Source: Botryosphaeria dothidea
Lineage: Eukaryota; Ascomycota; Dothideomycetes; Botryosphaeriales; Botryosphaeriaceae
Length of the DNA: 64,000 nucleotides
Direction of reading: 5' to 3'
NCBI GenBank assembly: GCA_011503125.2
Contig: WWBZ02000062.1
Location: forward strand, 1,178,001-1,242,000
Below, in pieces: positions 12,638-23,697 of the stretch (positions are counted from its first letter, which is position 1; each line of letters starts with the position of its first letter). The notes under the pieces were generated by a model. That model did no database searches. It had not been told where the DNA came from and was given only the letters and a program-made list of their open reading frames with translations. Made by a program: the position numbers and the translations under genes.

Positions 12638-12711
12638 CGGGACCACTCCCAAATTAACTCGAATTAACCTGGATTTTAGGCCAGGGCATGCCGTGCTAAG
12701 GGAGTATTATA

Positions 12712-12764
12712 CTACGGTTCTGTTAGTTTGGATTGCTGGAAAAGTGTTGCCAGACTGAACTTAC
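12712..12764 (-). other. Spliceosomal-type intron inside tRNA-Ala D-loop
   Basis: This 53-nt insertion starts GTAAGT, has ACTAACAG with the branch A about 10 nt from its end, and ends CCGTAG. Its size and signals match the mRNA introns of the same window. Excision exactly at GT and AG joins AGTGG to TATAAT, giving a standard fungal D-loop. No bulge-helix-bulge arrangement with the anticodon stem, which the tRNA splicing endonuclease uses, is evident at this site. Confidence 0.75.
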
Positions 12765-12782
12765 CCACTAAACCACAGACCC

Positions 12783-14102
12783 ATTCTGTGTTAATGAGAG
12801 CATTGACTGCATTGTAATCAATATATCCTCGCATCATCCTGGTTGACACATTCTCCTGAGTGTTGACTACTGGATCCAGAAACACATCCTCCCACAACGC
12901 AATGAATCCAGAGACGCATCAGAACCACTCTCTCTACTCACATCGACCACAGCAGCGTCGATACGGCAAAGCCGAGCAACAAGAGCCCAACACCTACCAA
13001 CTCTGTGTGTGCGTTCCCTTCCCCGTATCACGCATTCCCTGATTCGCTAGCTTACCGAGCCCTCCCTAACATTTCCCTATTTCTTTCCACTCGGCAAGTC
13101 TCTTCGGCCAACGACCCTGGCCCACAAGGTCCTCGGCCCTTTTCTCGACGCCCCTCCCCATCGGAAGGCCTCCGAACAATAAATCCAATCTATCCGATGA
13201 TGCAAAACGGGCCGCAGAGGACAGCCACAAAATCCGAACAAAGTAAATGCAGAGCACGCGCAGGCCACCAGTAGGACTCATCCTCGCGAGTGATTCGTCA
13301 TGAGGCCATATACAAGCGATCCTAAGCAACAAACCCGCCGGGGAATGGGGTGAGTGCCGGTGCGAGGTAGATGAGGTGGAGCAGTAAGCATATGGGATAT
13401 GCCGCGTGTCGGCTGTGTGTTCGATAAGGCTCGACCGTATCAAGGAAATGGTCCAGAGCACGTGGTGGCGGAACAATCCACGATCGTTATTGCGCGGAAA
13501 TATTATGCCTCGAGGTGGTATCCACCAGGAGTAGAGTCTGGAATCGGGGCTGGATCGGGGGGGAGACCGGGAGGGGAGCCAACTAAGGGTGGGCCAGCTA
13601 AGGCTGAGTGAGTAGTGCAAACTGGGCAGCTGAATGCAAGGGAGAAAAGGTTCTTTTGATCTCTATACTCATACATCAGCCACAGAGCAAATAACTCAAC
13701 CTTAAACTATCCCACCGTCCGCATGTGTTGCGGAAACGAACGCCTGTCAGCTGCGCTTTTGTGTTCTCCAGCCGGCAGAACCTATGCACATTGACCTCCC
13801 CTGCCGCTCTCATTCGTACAAGATATCCTCCTCTCAAAACGTAGTGGTATCAAATGAAGGACGCAGCAAAACCCAAGGGAACAACAGAGTAACTCCGTAG
13901 AAGCACCCAAAAACCCCGCTCGCCGAAAAGGTTCGACCCGCGGATCGGCAATACACCTTCGACCAGCCGCGCAGCTCAGCGCAAAAAGAACGGCGAACCT
14001 ACCGTCCACTTGGGACCAGGCAAGGAGCGACCGCCGCCAAATCCCATCGATCGGGCCAAGAGAAAAAGCCTTCTCTTCAGTCGAGCCCAGACCTCTCCCC
14101 CC
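12783..14102. other. No supported gene (1.3 kb)
   Basis: Region between tRNA-Ala and the 3' end of the rhodopsin-like gene. Small open frames on both strands overlap and carry no recognisable motif. Confidence 0.5.
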
Positions 14103-15888
14103 TCAAACCTTCGACTCCGCCCTCTCCCTCCCCCTCCCGCTGCCCAACTCCTCCAACTGCAACGGCTCGAACCACGCCGCCGCCTGATTCCCCGTACCCA
14201 CCGCATTGCCCCCGCCCACACCCCCAACCCACTCCCTCTCGCTCACCCCGACCCCCTCGCCCCCCTTCGACATCAAATCCCCAATCACCAGCTCCTTGAC
14301 ATCCGGGTCCCCGTAGTACTTCCGATAGCGGTCCCCGTCACCGGGGTTCTGGCTCTGCCCGCTATCGGCGCCGTTGGAGGCCTGCAGCCGCAAGTCGGAG
14401 GCGTCGGAGTTGCTGCGGGCGATGATGTTGGTCTCGTCGCTGGTGCCGCCGCCGGACCAGCCCTTGTCGACGCGCGGCTCGGAACGCACGATGACCTCTT
14501 GCATGACCTTGATGCCCGAGGTGCCGATGGAGGCGAGGTAGGGCCAGAAGATGGGCATGGAGGCGGTGAGGATGGCGAGGTTGACTTCGAGGACGGACAT
14601 GAGGATGATGGGGCTGCGGGGCTGTTAGTTTCGTGCTGCGGTTGCGCGGGACGGTGGCAAATACGTACGGTGCGTACCACGGCGGGTCGACGGTGGGGTA
14701 GGTGCCGGCGCGGGATTTGACGACGAAGTAGAGGCGGAGGGAGGCACAGACGACGACGCTGTGGAAAGCTGTTAGTGTTTGATGCTCTTCGAGGTGAGGG
14801 TGTATGAGCTTACAGCGTTCCAGCGCTGAACAGTCCTATCAGTCCAATCTTCTGCCTCTTGCCGACTCTTAGCTTGTACAGCAACGGGATGGGCACGACC
14901 AGAATGACTGTGTCCAGGAACATGTTGGAGGATGTCTGGCTGGCGTACGCGGCGTACGCATTCTTTGGGTGGAAGTCGCCGAACATGATGCATGTCCCTT
15001 CTTTTGCGATGTGCCATGACTTGTCCACGGGGTTGCAGGCGAAGATGATGAGAAAGAGGAAGGAGACGCCCCAAGTGGTTACGATGGCGATGAGAGCGAC
15101 ACATAAACGGAACATTTTTGGGTGAAGGTCCTTCGGGAAGAGGCGGCAGTATTGGAAGAGGAGGGACAACTTGATGGATGTTGTTGTGCCAGCGTAGGCG
15201 GCGTTTGTGAGGTAAAACCACTGATTGGAAGTCAGTTCGGGGGCTGGTATTGAATGGTTGATGATGAGCATACCATGAAGTAATTTTCGTAGGTGGTATA
15301 ATTTGGACTGCCGTCCGCATTTTCCGTTACTATAGTGCGTTCATGTAGACCAAGGCCATTAGGAACCTCTGCATGAGTGTCAGCCACGACGGCTCTTGAG
15401 GGTAACACATTGGTTCAGAAGAAGAGAAGACGTTGGGTATTCCCAACTCAATCAAGGCTGAATGGAAAATTTGGGTAGAAAATGGCATTGGATGGAAATG
15501 AAGTCGGCGCATTCGCAGCCAAACGTGAAGAATCACTCTCATCAAAAGGAACGATGTTCGTCTTACCATTATTTAATGTGATGCATCCAAACAGCGTCCA
15601 TACCTTGGATTGTCAGTCGATTGCTGACAGTGGGACAAAGAAAAGACATACCGCTGCTAAAGTGACGAACAGGTCATCCCAACCAAGGGCACGGACTAAC
15701 TTCCAGCGCGTCCATAATCTCAGTCCCACGGCGACCCAAGCAACCAGCTGAGAAGATGGTCAGATTTGCGGCAGGACGACGAGCGAGGGTGAAGTGCGTA
15801 CCATGCATGTAATAGAAGAAGCGCGAATGGTAACTCCACGGTTAACAACCGGGATGTAGTAGTCAATAGGATTCATGGCGGGTGCCAT
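14103..15888 (-). CDS. Fungal rhodopsin-like (SAT4-type) integral membrane protein
   Basis: Minus-strand exons 15888-15802, 15747-15652, 15603-15567, 15457-15367, 15307-15274, 15220-14814, 14758-14669 and 14613-14103 give 450 residues, all in phase. The layout is that of the fungal rhodopsin-like domain: an N-terminal segment with LVAWVAVGLRLWTRWK and LGWDDLFVTLA, NAAYAGTTTSIKLSLLFQYCRLFP, a segment ending IIFACNPVDKSW, QTSSNMFLDTVILVVPIPLLYKL, then GLFSAGTLVVVCASLRL and the final MSVLEVNLAILTASMP. About seven membrane segments are expected, followed by a hydrophilic, Gly/Ser/Asn-rich cytoplasmic tail of about 130 residues. Function is unknown; members occur in secondary-metabolite clusters and as orphan membrane proteins. 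Exons four and five (15457-15274) are the least certain because the linker there is poorly conserved. Confidence 0.82.
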
Positions 15889-18800
15889 AGCTTCCCGCAG
15901 AGGTGGAGGAGATCAGGTGCATACTACAACAACATGCGGCGAGAGGAAAGCTGGAGGGCGGAATGCGGAGATTGGAGACGATCAAGGATGATTATAGAAT
16001 AAAAGCAGATGTAATGGGCAGTCAGTCACCGGGAGCAGACGGGAACGCAGTTGAAGACGGACGGGCCGGGCACGTATCCATTGCAGGTTGGGGGGCCCGA
16101 GCAGGCTTATGACCGTGGGTGATGGTGTTCTCGCTCTCTGGTGTCAGAGCTTATGCGGCCGGGTCATGACTAGCGGAAGATCAGTCGGCTGGGGTGCTGG
16201 GGGGGGGGTGAGATTCAGGAGGGCGCCGTCGCTGCGGGCTGCCGCAATCGAGGTAGCGCAACGGGAGGGTCGCCGAATAAGGGCAGCGAGGCAGGATCTG
16301 GCAGGGCCAAAGCTGCCGAGCCGCGTCGAGCGGCGCCCCGGGGCGAGCGGCGACGGGCCCTTATCGTCGAGGGTGGTGGAGGAGAGTCATGGTGGTACGA
16401 TGGGCGGCTGCACCTCGGCGCCAACGGCTGCGGCCCCCAAGTAAGCAAGCAAGCCTCATCTCGACCTCGACCATCCGCAATCCTTCTCGAAGCCCTCGCA
16501 GCTTGTTGCTGTTTTCGCGACAGCCTCAGGCCCCGCCAAAATTGCGCCGCAGCCACTGCCTGTGCGCGCTGCCCTGCGCTGCGACGACGAGGACGACGAC
16601 GAGTGCTGCTCCCGACTACACGGACGCGAGCGGAGGTGTCTCCTGGCGAGTGGGCCGCAGTGGGAGGCCTGTAGTCTTGGGGGCCTGCCGGAAGGAATGC
16701 AGGAGTTCTGCGAAGAGGCTCGTCACTCGCGCCATTACTCTGCGAAGCGATCTTGCTAGCACGTTGTCTACGAGATCTACCCGCCTGGCCCGGCCAATGG
16801 CGGCGCGTGTCTTGCAATGGGTTCTGCATCAGCTGCCGCAGGATTCCAAAGCCCGCATGTGTTCACGCGAAGCTTGTTACCCCAGAGTGGCGATGGCCTG
16901 CTGATGTCTCGCCCCTCCCACGCCCCATGGCAGCGCCTCCTCCAGCTCCATGTCCAATCCCACTGGATGCAGCGCTGGGCGGGGCCCTCCTGGGGGCTAG
17001 CGTACCAGCAGCGCAGCAACTTCGAACGTCGTGAGCCGGTCTCCACTTTCTTAATCTGGGGAAACTTGTTGGATAGACTTTGGTGCAGTTGCCGGTGCGC
17101 AGCTCGTGCGGGTGAGCCCAGAGTCGCAGTGCCGCCAGCAGCCACGGCGTTGGCGCCTGCAGGACAGGATGTGCTTGCTACGGCACCAATGCGACCACCC
17201 TATATGCCACCTCACCGCGCCGTGTTATTATTATTGCGTGACGAAAGCTGCTCGTCGCTCGCGTGTCGAGTCGCGCAGTCTCCTGCGAATTTCCCAGCCT
17301 CTCCTATGATGAAATAACATGTGGATCTCACTGCCACTGTTCCAACAGCTGGCTTCTTCCGTCGCGACACCTCCATTTAGCTCGCTGTGCCTGACACCTG
17401 CACGGGAGAAATGGCAAATCTGCCCGTATTGGTCGTTAGCCGCGTGAACAATTGGGCTGGATCGGAGCTTAGGGCAGGGACCACGCAACCCATCACACCC
17501 ACTCCCTCCTCCACCCAACATCCCTCATCCCGGCCCGGCCGCCAGCCTGCGGGTACAGGCACCGGCACCAAGCTTCACGCCTGCCGAAGTGAATCAGGAG
17601 CAGGGAACACTCCATGAGACGTCGGCTGTCTGGCTGAACAGATCATCGCCATCTCGCTTTTTCTTTTTCGGCACTCAACAACCGATCTCAGGCTGGAAGA
17701 TCGCTTCGCCTTTTCGGAGACGCGTCCGACTGCCAGAACACCCTCGTGCTGCGTAGACTGAGACACTCTTAACAGCATCCCCGGATCCCCTCCGTGACGG
17801 GGCTGTTGATCGTCCTGGAGAACGGAACCTGCCCATACTTTTCGTCATCACCACTGGCGAACGTTGCCATAAACCTCTCCCTCCACGCAACGCTTACCTT
17901 ATCCGGTCATGTGTCCGTGCGGCCTTGAAACTCTGTTGTCCATCAGGGCACACTATTGACCGTCCTATTGATCCTTCCGACGTCCCCATCACCATTCTCC
18001 TGCCGAAGCGCTACCACGCGTGGCCTTTCCCTACTACTCCGGCCGTTGCGGCCATCTGCCGCACGCATCGAACCACGGTCCGCCATGCGGGCCGGTGAAC
18101 GTGCTTGCATATACATAGTTGTCGCCGCCCGTCTCACCACCGCGCCTAGCGCCGAGCCCGTCCCTCGTCCTCAAACTTACTCGTAAGACTGATCGAATTA
18201 ATATCTACAGACCCAACTACCGGGTATTCGCTCGCAGCAGAGACTAATGAGATCGATCTGTTCATCAACTCAAATCGCTGAGGAATTCTATTCTAACTTT
18301 CATGCCGCTTCGATATCATCAACAAACTCTCCTTCGAGCTTATCCGCAACCGAATTTGTATAACGCCAGATGACTTCAGAAGTTGTTCTAGTGGTCTGCG
18401 AAGACCCTTGGCCGCCGCCGGCTTTGATGCCGTTTCGGGTCTCAATAGCCCGCTATCACAAACGTTGCCCTTCACATCAATACTCAAGCATGGCGACTAG
18501 AAAGTGCACTACCGTATCTCGTAAACCACTGCTCTACAGCTCTGCAAGTCACATTCGCCCGGCTGCGCAGGCCGAATTCCGACTCGGACGAGCAGACAAG
18601 AAGTCCACTGAAACCGTTGATCTACCTTAGCCGTGCCGTTCTGCAGCAGGATCGCAGGACGGACCAAGGATCGTCGAGCCACGCGGCACGGGGGAGTGGA
18701 AGGGGAAAGGGTGAGAGCACGGCAGTACCCCTGCAGCATCATCCCCGCCTGCTAAACCTGCTCATGCGGGAACAAAACAGCAGGCAAGTGATTGGAGACT

Positions 18801-20878
18801 CTGACCCTTACATTTTTCCTGAGTGAAAGCAGAACCACCTCATATGCCTGTATTATCCGATCGTGAGCGATCCATCGGAACAGCCTTCCGCCCGCCACAA
18901 ACCGGGATTCAAGCTTCATTCGAAACACCGGATGAGACGGAGAGGAGAAAGGGTCCAAACAGTTTGGCGACTCGAATGGATATAGCCTGGAAGCATTCGA
19001 ATACTTCGGCATCGAAGCGCAGCCTTTTCCCGTCACCGCGGAACGAATCCAGCGAATGAGCGCGCATGTAGGCCACCCTGATGAAAGCAAAATACGATTG
19101 GTTTCTTCAAATACAATGGACCAAAAACAAGAACTCTACGTGTATTTCCTTGCGCTCCCCTCATTTCGGAATTCCCGTGAATCTCTTCCGAGTTTTGCTC
19201 CACGTCCCTCTGACATCGGATAGTGACCGATCAAAGGAACCTGCCGAGTACCGAACCAGGGACTCTCGCCTATACCTCCCCGTCGTCACGTCCGACGTGT
19301 CAACGACGACCTATGACGAAAAGGAACAAGAGGATCAACAGGAGTACTCCTCACCCGCATCCATAGTTTCACACGGACGGCTAAGCTCCTCCTAGTGGCC
19401 TGCTTGACGGCGATCGCGCGCAGCTAGAGGAAAGAGGAAAATCAATAGCAAAAAAAAAAAAGAAACCATTGGCGTGGTCCTGGGAACGTGAAGAGGAGAA
19501 AGCCTTGCCAAAGATCCACCTTCTTCCTCCGATCGACGCCCCATACCAACAACCTCCACTCGACCTCCCGAAACCCTCACAGCCATACGGAGAATTCCAC
19601 TGCTGCGGCAATGCAAAGAGTGGACCACAAACCGGCCCGAATTACCATCATTCTCACCATCAACACAGCGCCGGAGATATCCTCTGTCTCTCGTCCCTGT
19701 CGCATACGTACAAGGCCTTTCCCTGTACGTCTTGCATGTTGGGCCGCCCACGCACGAATGCGCCTTCCTATAACGTCCCCACTATAGGCCACATTGCAGG
19801 CCCGTTGCTATATACACTTGTCAACCGGGAGAAATACCGTGATGTGGGCACATTCCTTCCCTAATTCAACCATCTTCCCTTCGTCGAGACCAAGCTCTCG
19901 GCCAATTCTTGTGCGCGGGGTGCGCACCTCGCAACGACGCACCTCAGGCCGAAGAAGGATTCTGAATCATCCCCTGGCAGCGAGAGGAAAGCCGGACAGC
20001 AAGCCGACCTACACCTGATTCATTCCTCCATGCTCGCATGGTCAGAGAGACCAAGGGATTGCTGCAGCCTCCGTGAAGTCCGGAACGGCACCCACAGACA
20101 TCACAAAGGCATTAGGCACGTTCCCTGGGCAATATCGTCCAGCGTATCCATCGGGCGTATCCAGTGTGCTCAAAAAACAAGACCAGTGAACCCCACAGAC
20201 CAATGGTCACTTTAGCGTTATATACCTGCCAACCCAGTCCATTCTTCCACCTAAGGGTCCGCTGACGCGGGCCTATGGTGCGGAGGGTTTCAATCGCCAG
20301 TGGCTCACGGCCATCACGCCGGTCCCTGGCGGCCTCCACCACCTTCCACAACGGGCGGATAGGGGGAAAAATCCTGAAAAGGGTTTTTGTAGCATGCTGA
20401 ATGCTTGTCGACTTTTTTCTGTTTTTCGAACCATGACCAACCATGCCATACACTGTACAATATGGAATGCTGACTGACCTTGGATTTCTGAGAGGAGATG
20501 TTGCTGCCTCCGGATATGCGTGCTCACTCGCAATTCTCTTCACTTCTGCTTGTGAATCCACTCCACGGTCAATAAAGCATACTTGTACCCATAAGGATCA
20601 AAATAGAGCTGGAAATAATACGAAGCGCGAAGGCATGCAAAACCATGTATCTTATGCCTTCTCGTATATTCTCCCTAAACATACTCATTGACAGCGACGC
20701 TATCCCGCAAGCAAAAGGGATGAGAAATCCGGACTATACGCTGCCTCATTCCCCGCCCATGAGCCCTCCAAACGCCGAAACACCATCATGCTTATGATTC
20801 CCTTTTTTTTCTTCCACTCCTTCGCCCCTCTCGCCGAAATATGACCCTTCCATTTCAAGCAGCCGACGGCATTGACAC
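15889..20878. other. 5-kb stretch without a supported gene
   Basis: No protein domain, convincing exon chain, tRNA or repeat could be supported on either strand. The part from about 16200 to 17600 is GC-rich and produces overlapping Arg/Ala/Pro/Ser-rich frames in several phases at once, which is composition rather than coding. A short A11-12 run lies at about 19450-19460. Possible contents are long UTRs, non-coding RNA or a lost gene. Confidence 0.5.
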
Positions 20879-22214
20879 TCATTTCGCCTTCACAGCCGCC
20901 AATTCCGCACCAGTCCTCACGACACCGACCATCGCCCCTGTCTGAATCACCTCATTTCCGCCTCCACTCAGCCTGTACTCCACCTCGCTCAGCCCCTCCA
21001 TCCACGACACCCTGGTCTGCGGCGGGACATCCAGCTTCGCCAGCTCGTCGCCCAGCGCGCTTAATATATCTGCCAGAGCGAGACCCTTGTTCGCCTTGAG
21101 CTGCTGTATCGCCTGCAGACAACTCCTCACATTACTCGTCTCCAATAGCGTCTTCAGAATGAACTTGATATCTTCCGGATGGGGAGCGGCGATGCAGTCA
21201 TAAATCGTCGTCTCCGTAATCATATCGCGCTGAACAGGCGCATTCTTATCGGCGCCGGGCTCCCTCAGCGGCGTGCTACTAGCATGACACGCCTGCAAAA
21301 CATTGAGGGCGCGGCGCATATCGCCCTTGCTCAAGCGCACCAGACTGTCCGTCGCCTCGGGTGTGATCTGGACTTCTTCCTTCTCGATGACCTCGTCCAC
21401 GAGGCGGCGGATGTCTGCCTCCTTCAGCGGGCTGAAGCGGAAGCGCGTGCAGCGCGACAGCAGCGCGGGTGAGAGTTTGTGCGTGTAGTTTGCGATGATG
21501 CAGAAGCGCGTGTTGGCCGTGTACTTCTCCATGATGCGCCGCAGCGCCATCTGCGCCGTCGCCGTCATCGCGTCGGCTTCGTCGAGGATGATGAGCTTGA
21601 AGCCGGCCAGCGACGGCGCGCTGCCGGCGGCGGGCGCGGCCGAGAAGATTTGCTTCGTGCTGCTGAACGTCTTGATTTGCTCGCTGGGGAGGATGTTAGT
21701 GCATGTGTAGGGACGAGGGGTCCTCATTGATTCACCGCACGACGTCAATGCCTCTGTCGTCACTGGCGTTGAGCTCCAGGACCATTTGTCGCATGTTCTT
21801 GTTGCCATAGATGCGCCGTGCCAGAGCGAGGACGGTGGATGTCTTTCCGGTACCGGGAGGGCCGTAGAGGAGAAGGTGGGGCAATCTCTGTAAATATTCA
21901 ATCACTAATGTGCGCCGACAATGCTGTTGTAGGTACATACGTTGGAGTCGACGAATTTATTGATGGTCGCGAGGATGTCCTGGTGGCCGGACACATCGTC
22001 GAGGGTATCGGGACGGTATTTCTCAACCCTACATACGTGTAAGCTCCGAGAAGGAGAACAAAGCCCTGTAAGCGAGTTCAACATACCAAGGCAGTGTATC
22101 TTCGGCCTCGACAGGCAGATTTGCGGCGCTGCGCTTGCCTTTGGCCGTGTTGGATGCGCTGAACTCAATGGCGGGCGCATCGACGTCCATCTCGTCGCCT
22201 TCGAAGTCAGACAT
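20879..22214 (-). CDS. RFC3: Replication factor C subunit 3 (clamp loader)
   Basis: Minus-strand exons 22214-22087, 22028-21941, 21887-21736 and 21683-20879 (introns 58, 53 and 52 nt) give 390 residues. This AAA+ ATPase shows [15 protein letters not shown], Walker [29 protein letters not shown], Walker B LDEAD, the sensor-1 region CIIANYTHK and the SRC arginine-finger motif in [10 protein letters not shown]. The order and wording match the yeast Rfc3 / human RFC5 subunit rather than the other small subunits. The complex loads the PCNA sliding clamp at primer-template junctions in the nucleus. An acidic N-terminal extension of about 40 residues, coded mainly by exon 1, precedes the conserved core. 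It shares a 267-bp intergenic region with ARC18. Confidence 0.95.
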
Positions 22215-22481
22215 GCTGGGCAAGAGTGCGGAGGATGAGAGCGAAGAACAGTGAGGTAGAAGACAAGCAGTGCGCGGAGAAAGCGAGGACGCGCGCAGGA
22301 GCGGGAGACGCGCCTTCCGTTGACGCGTAGAAAGTGATGCAAACGCGACAAACGTCAGCCCTACGGCCGGTGGGCGGTGGCCGGCGTGTGCCTTGGGCAG
22401 GCAGGGCAGGCCCGCATCATCATAGGCGGCCCCCCAGAGATCCCCCGTAACCCAAGCTCCAAACATCCCACCACCGCCAAA
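22215..22481. promoter_or_regulatory. Shared divergent promoter of RFC3 and ARC18
   Basis: Only 267 bp separate the two start codons, so both promoters must lie here or overlap the 5' UTRs. No specific element was identified. Confidence 0.55.
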
Positions 22482-23387
22482 ATGCCCGTACGTCGCGCAA
22501 TCCCGCTTGCAGCATGCTCTACTGACATGTCCGGCAGGCCTACCACTCCGTCTTCCTCGATGAGCCCAACCAGCACATAATAGGTACACACACTCGCCCG
22601 CCCCCGCCAACTCCCCGCAAGGCACCACGGAGCTGCACCTCGCCCACCACCCAGCGCCACCAATGCGGCCTGCTCGCAGCCACATCCCCACCGTCATCCC
22701 TCCGTTCCCTCGTGTATTCGCTCACAGACCCTTTCTCCCGCCCCACAGGCAACTTCGCCCTCCTCCCGCTCCGCACGCGGACACGCGGCCCCGCGCTGCA
22801 GCTGCCCCCTCTGCCGGCCGACGTGACGGAGCTGACGGTCGAGGCGTCGAACGAGTCGTACGACCCGGTCGACGAGATCCTCGCCCTCTTCCGCGCCAAC
22901 ACCTTCTTCCGCAACTTCGAGATCAAGGGCCCCGCCGACCGCGTGCTCATCTATGGCATCCTGTTCGTCAGCCAGGCCCTGGCCACCATCAAGCCGAGCA
23001 TGGGCAGGAGAGATGCCGAGAAGGTGCGTCATACACCCACACGCTATCGATGACGGGGAATACTGCGGCTCAGACCGTAGGAGGGGATTGTGTCGTATTA
23101 GCAAAGGAGGATAACGCTGACCGCCGCGACTCTGGGATGTTTAGGCCTTGATGAACCTCGCCCTGGACACCAACTTTGCCATTCCCGGCGATGCCAGCTT
23201 CCCCCTTAACCAGGCCTTCGAGCCCCCGGCCAACCGCAACGATGCCGAGACCCTCCGCCAGTACCTTGCGCAGATGCGTCAGGAGATTGCCGCGAGGTTG
23301 CTGAGCCGTGTGTACGCTGAGGAGGCGTCGCCGAGCAAGTACTGGCTCAGCTTCACCAAGAGGAAGTTCATGAACAAGACGTTGTAG
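22482..23387 (+). CDS. ARC18: Arp2/3 complex subunit 3 (ARPC3, p21-Arc)
   Basis: Exons 22482-22487 (only six bases, coding Met-Pro), 22538-22583, 22749-23023 and 23145-23387 give 189 residues. Family landmarks are present in order: AYHSVFLDEPNQH, IGNFALLPLRTRTRGPA, ILALFRANTFFRNFEIKGPADR, LIYGILF, ALMNLALDTNFAIPGD, FEPPANRNDAETLRQYL and the C-terminal YWLSFTKRKFMNKTL. The protein is a structural subunit of the complex that nucleates branched actin filaments at cortical patches and endocytic sites. Introns are 50, 165 and 121 nt. The tiny first exon means automatic annotation may miss the start; the splice to GCC TAC CAC restores the conserved MPAYHS start. Confidence 0.95.
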
Positions 23388-23697
23388 AGAGTGAATGGGC
23401 ACCCAAAGAGTGATTTGACGAAAGGGGGAGTCGTGCAGATAAGAGGGCTCTCTGATCATGGAAAATAGCACTGGTATCACGTCCAAGATCTCGTTGAACA
23501 GACGAGAGTATAATCAAATAAGCGTCTGAATTCGAGATTTCTCAGCAAACTCTGCTAAGTGTGCTCCTCAAAAGCAAACTGGAGTCCCGCCTCAGATGTT
23601 ACAACCCCACTCAGAATATCCGCAGCCTAGCGCACACAATTACAAGCAAATCACCACAATTAGCTAGAATGCAATCATTAACCGTTACCTGAGAATT
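23388..23697. other. Convergent 3' intergenic region
   Basis: 310 bp between the stop codons of ARC18 and the FHA kinase gene. AT-richer than its flanks; expected to hold both 3' UTRs. Nothing else seen. Confidence 0.5.

Larger units (their letters stand above)
12616..12782 (-). tRNA. tRNA-Ala(AGC) with two introns
   Basis: The gene is 167 nt; the mature part is 72 nt. The acceptor stem pairs 12782-12776 with 12623-12617, discriminator A at 12616. It includes the G3-U70 wobble (12780/12619), the classic alanine identity element. The anticodon stem is CTCCC (12704-12700) with GGGAG (12650-12646), and the loop reads TTAGCA-T, giving anticodon AGC at 12697-12695. The T-arm is a perfect 5-bp stem with loop TTCGATT. 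A normal-position intron after nucleotide 37 covers 12693-12652 (42 nt) and contains a CCTGG/CCAGG hairpin. A second, 53-nt insertion lies in the D-loop between G19 and U20 (12764-12712). Removing both leaves U8, A14, G15, G18G19, A21 and R26 all in place. The A box (12775-12765) and B box (12637-12627) are intact, and a T6 run follows downstream. Confidence 0.88.

Noticed and set aside
12669..12686. CCTGG...CCAGG hairpin of the tRNA-Ala gene as an alternative anticodon arm
   Set aside because: The loop has eight bases and no sensible anticodon. The CTCCC/GGGAG stem with TTAGCA and the G3-U70 pair fit tRNA-Ala fully.
16215..17317. Overlapping 160-200 codon frames on both strands in the GC-rich stretch
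   Set aside because: Frames are open in several phases at once because stops are rare in GC-rich DNA. No splice-consistent model or motif found.
19231..19285. A GGTTCGG-like string on the minus strand resembling a tRNA T-arm
   Set aside because: The stem does not pair, and no anticodon or acceptor stem could be fitted around it.
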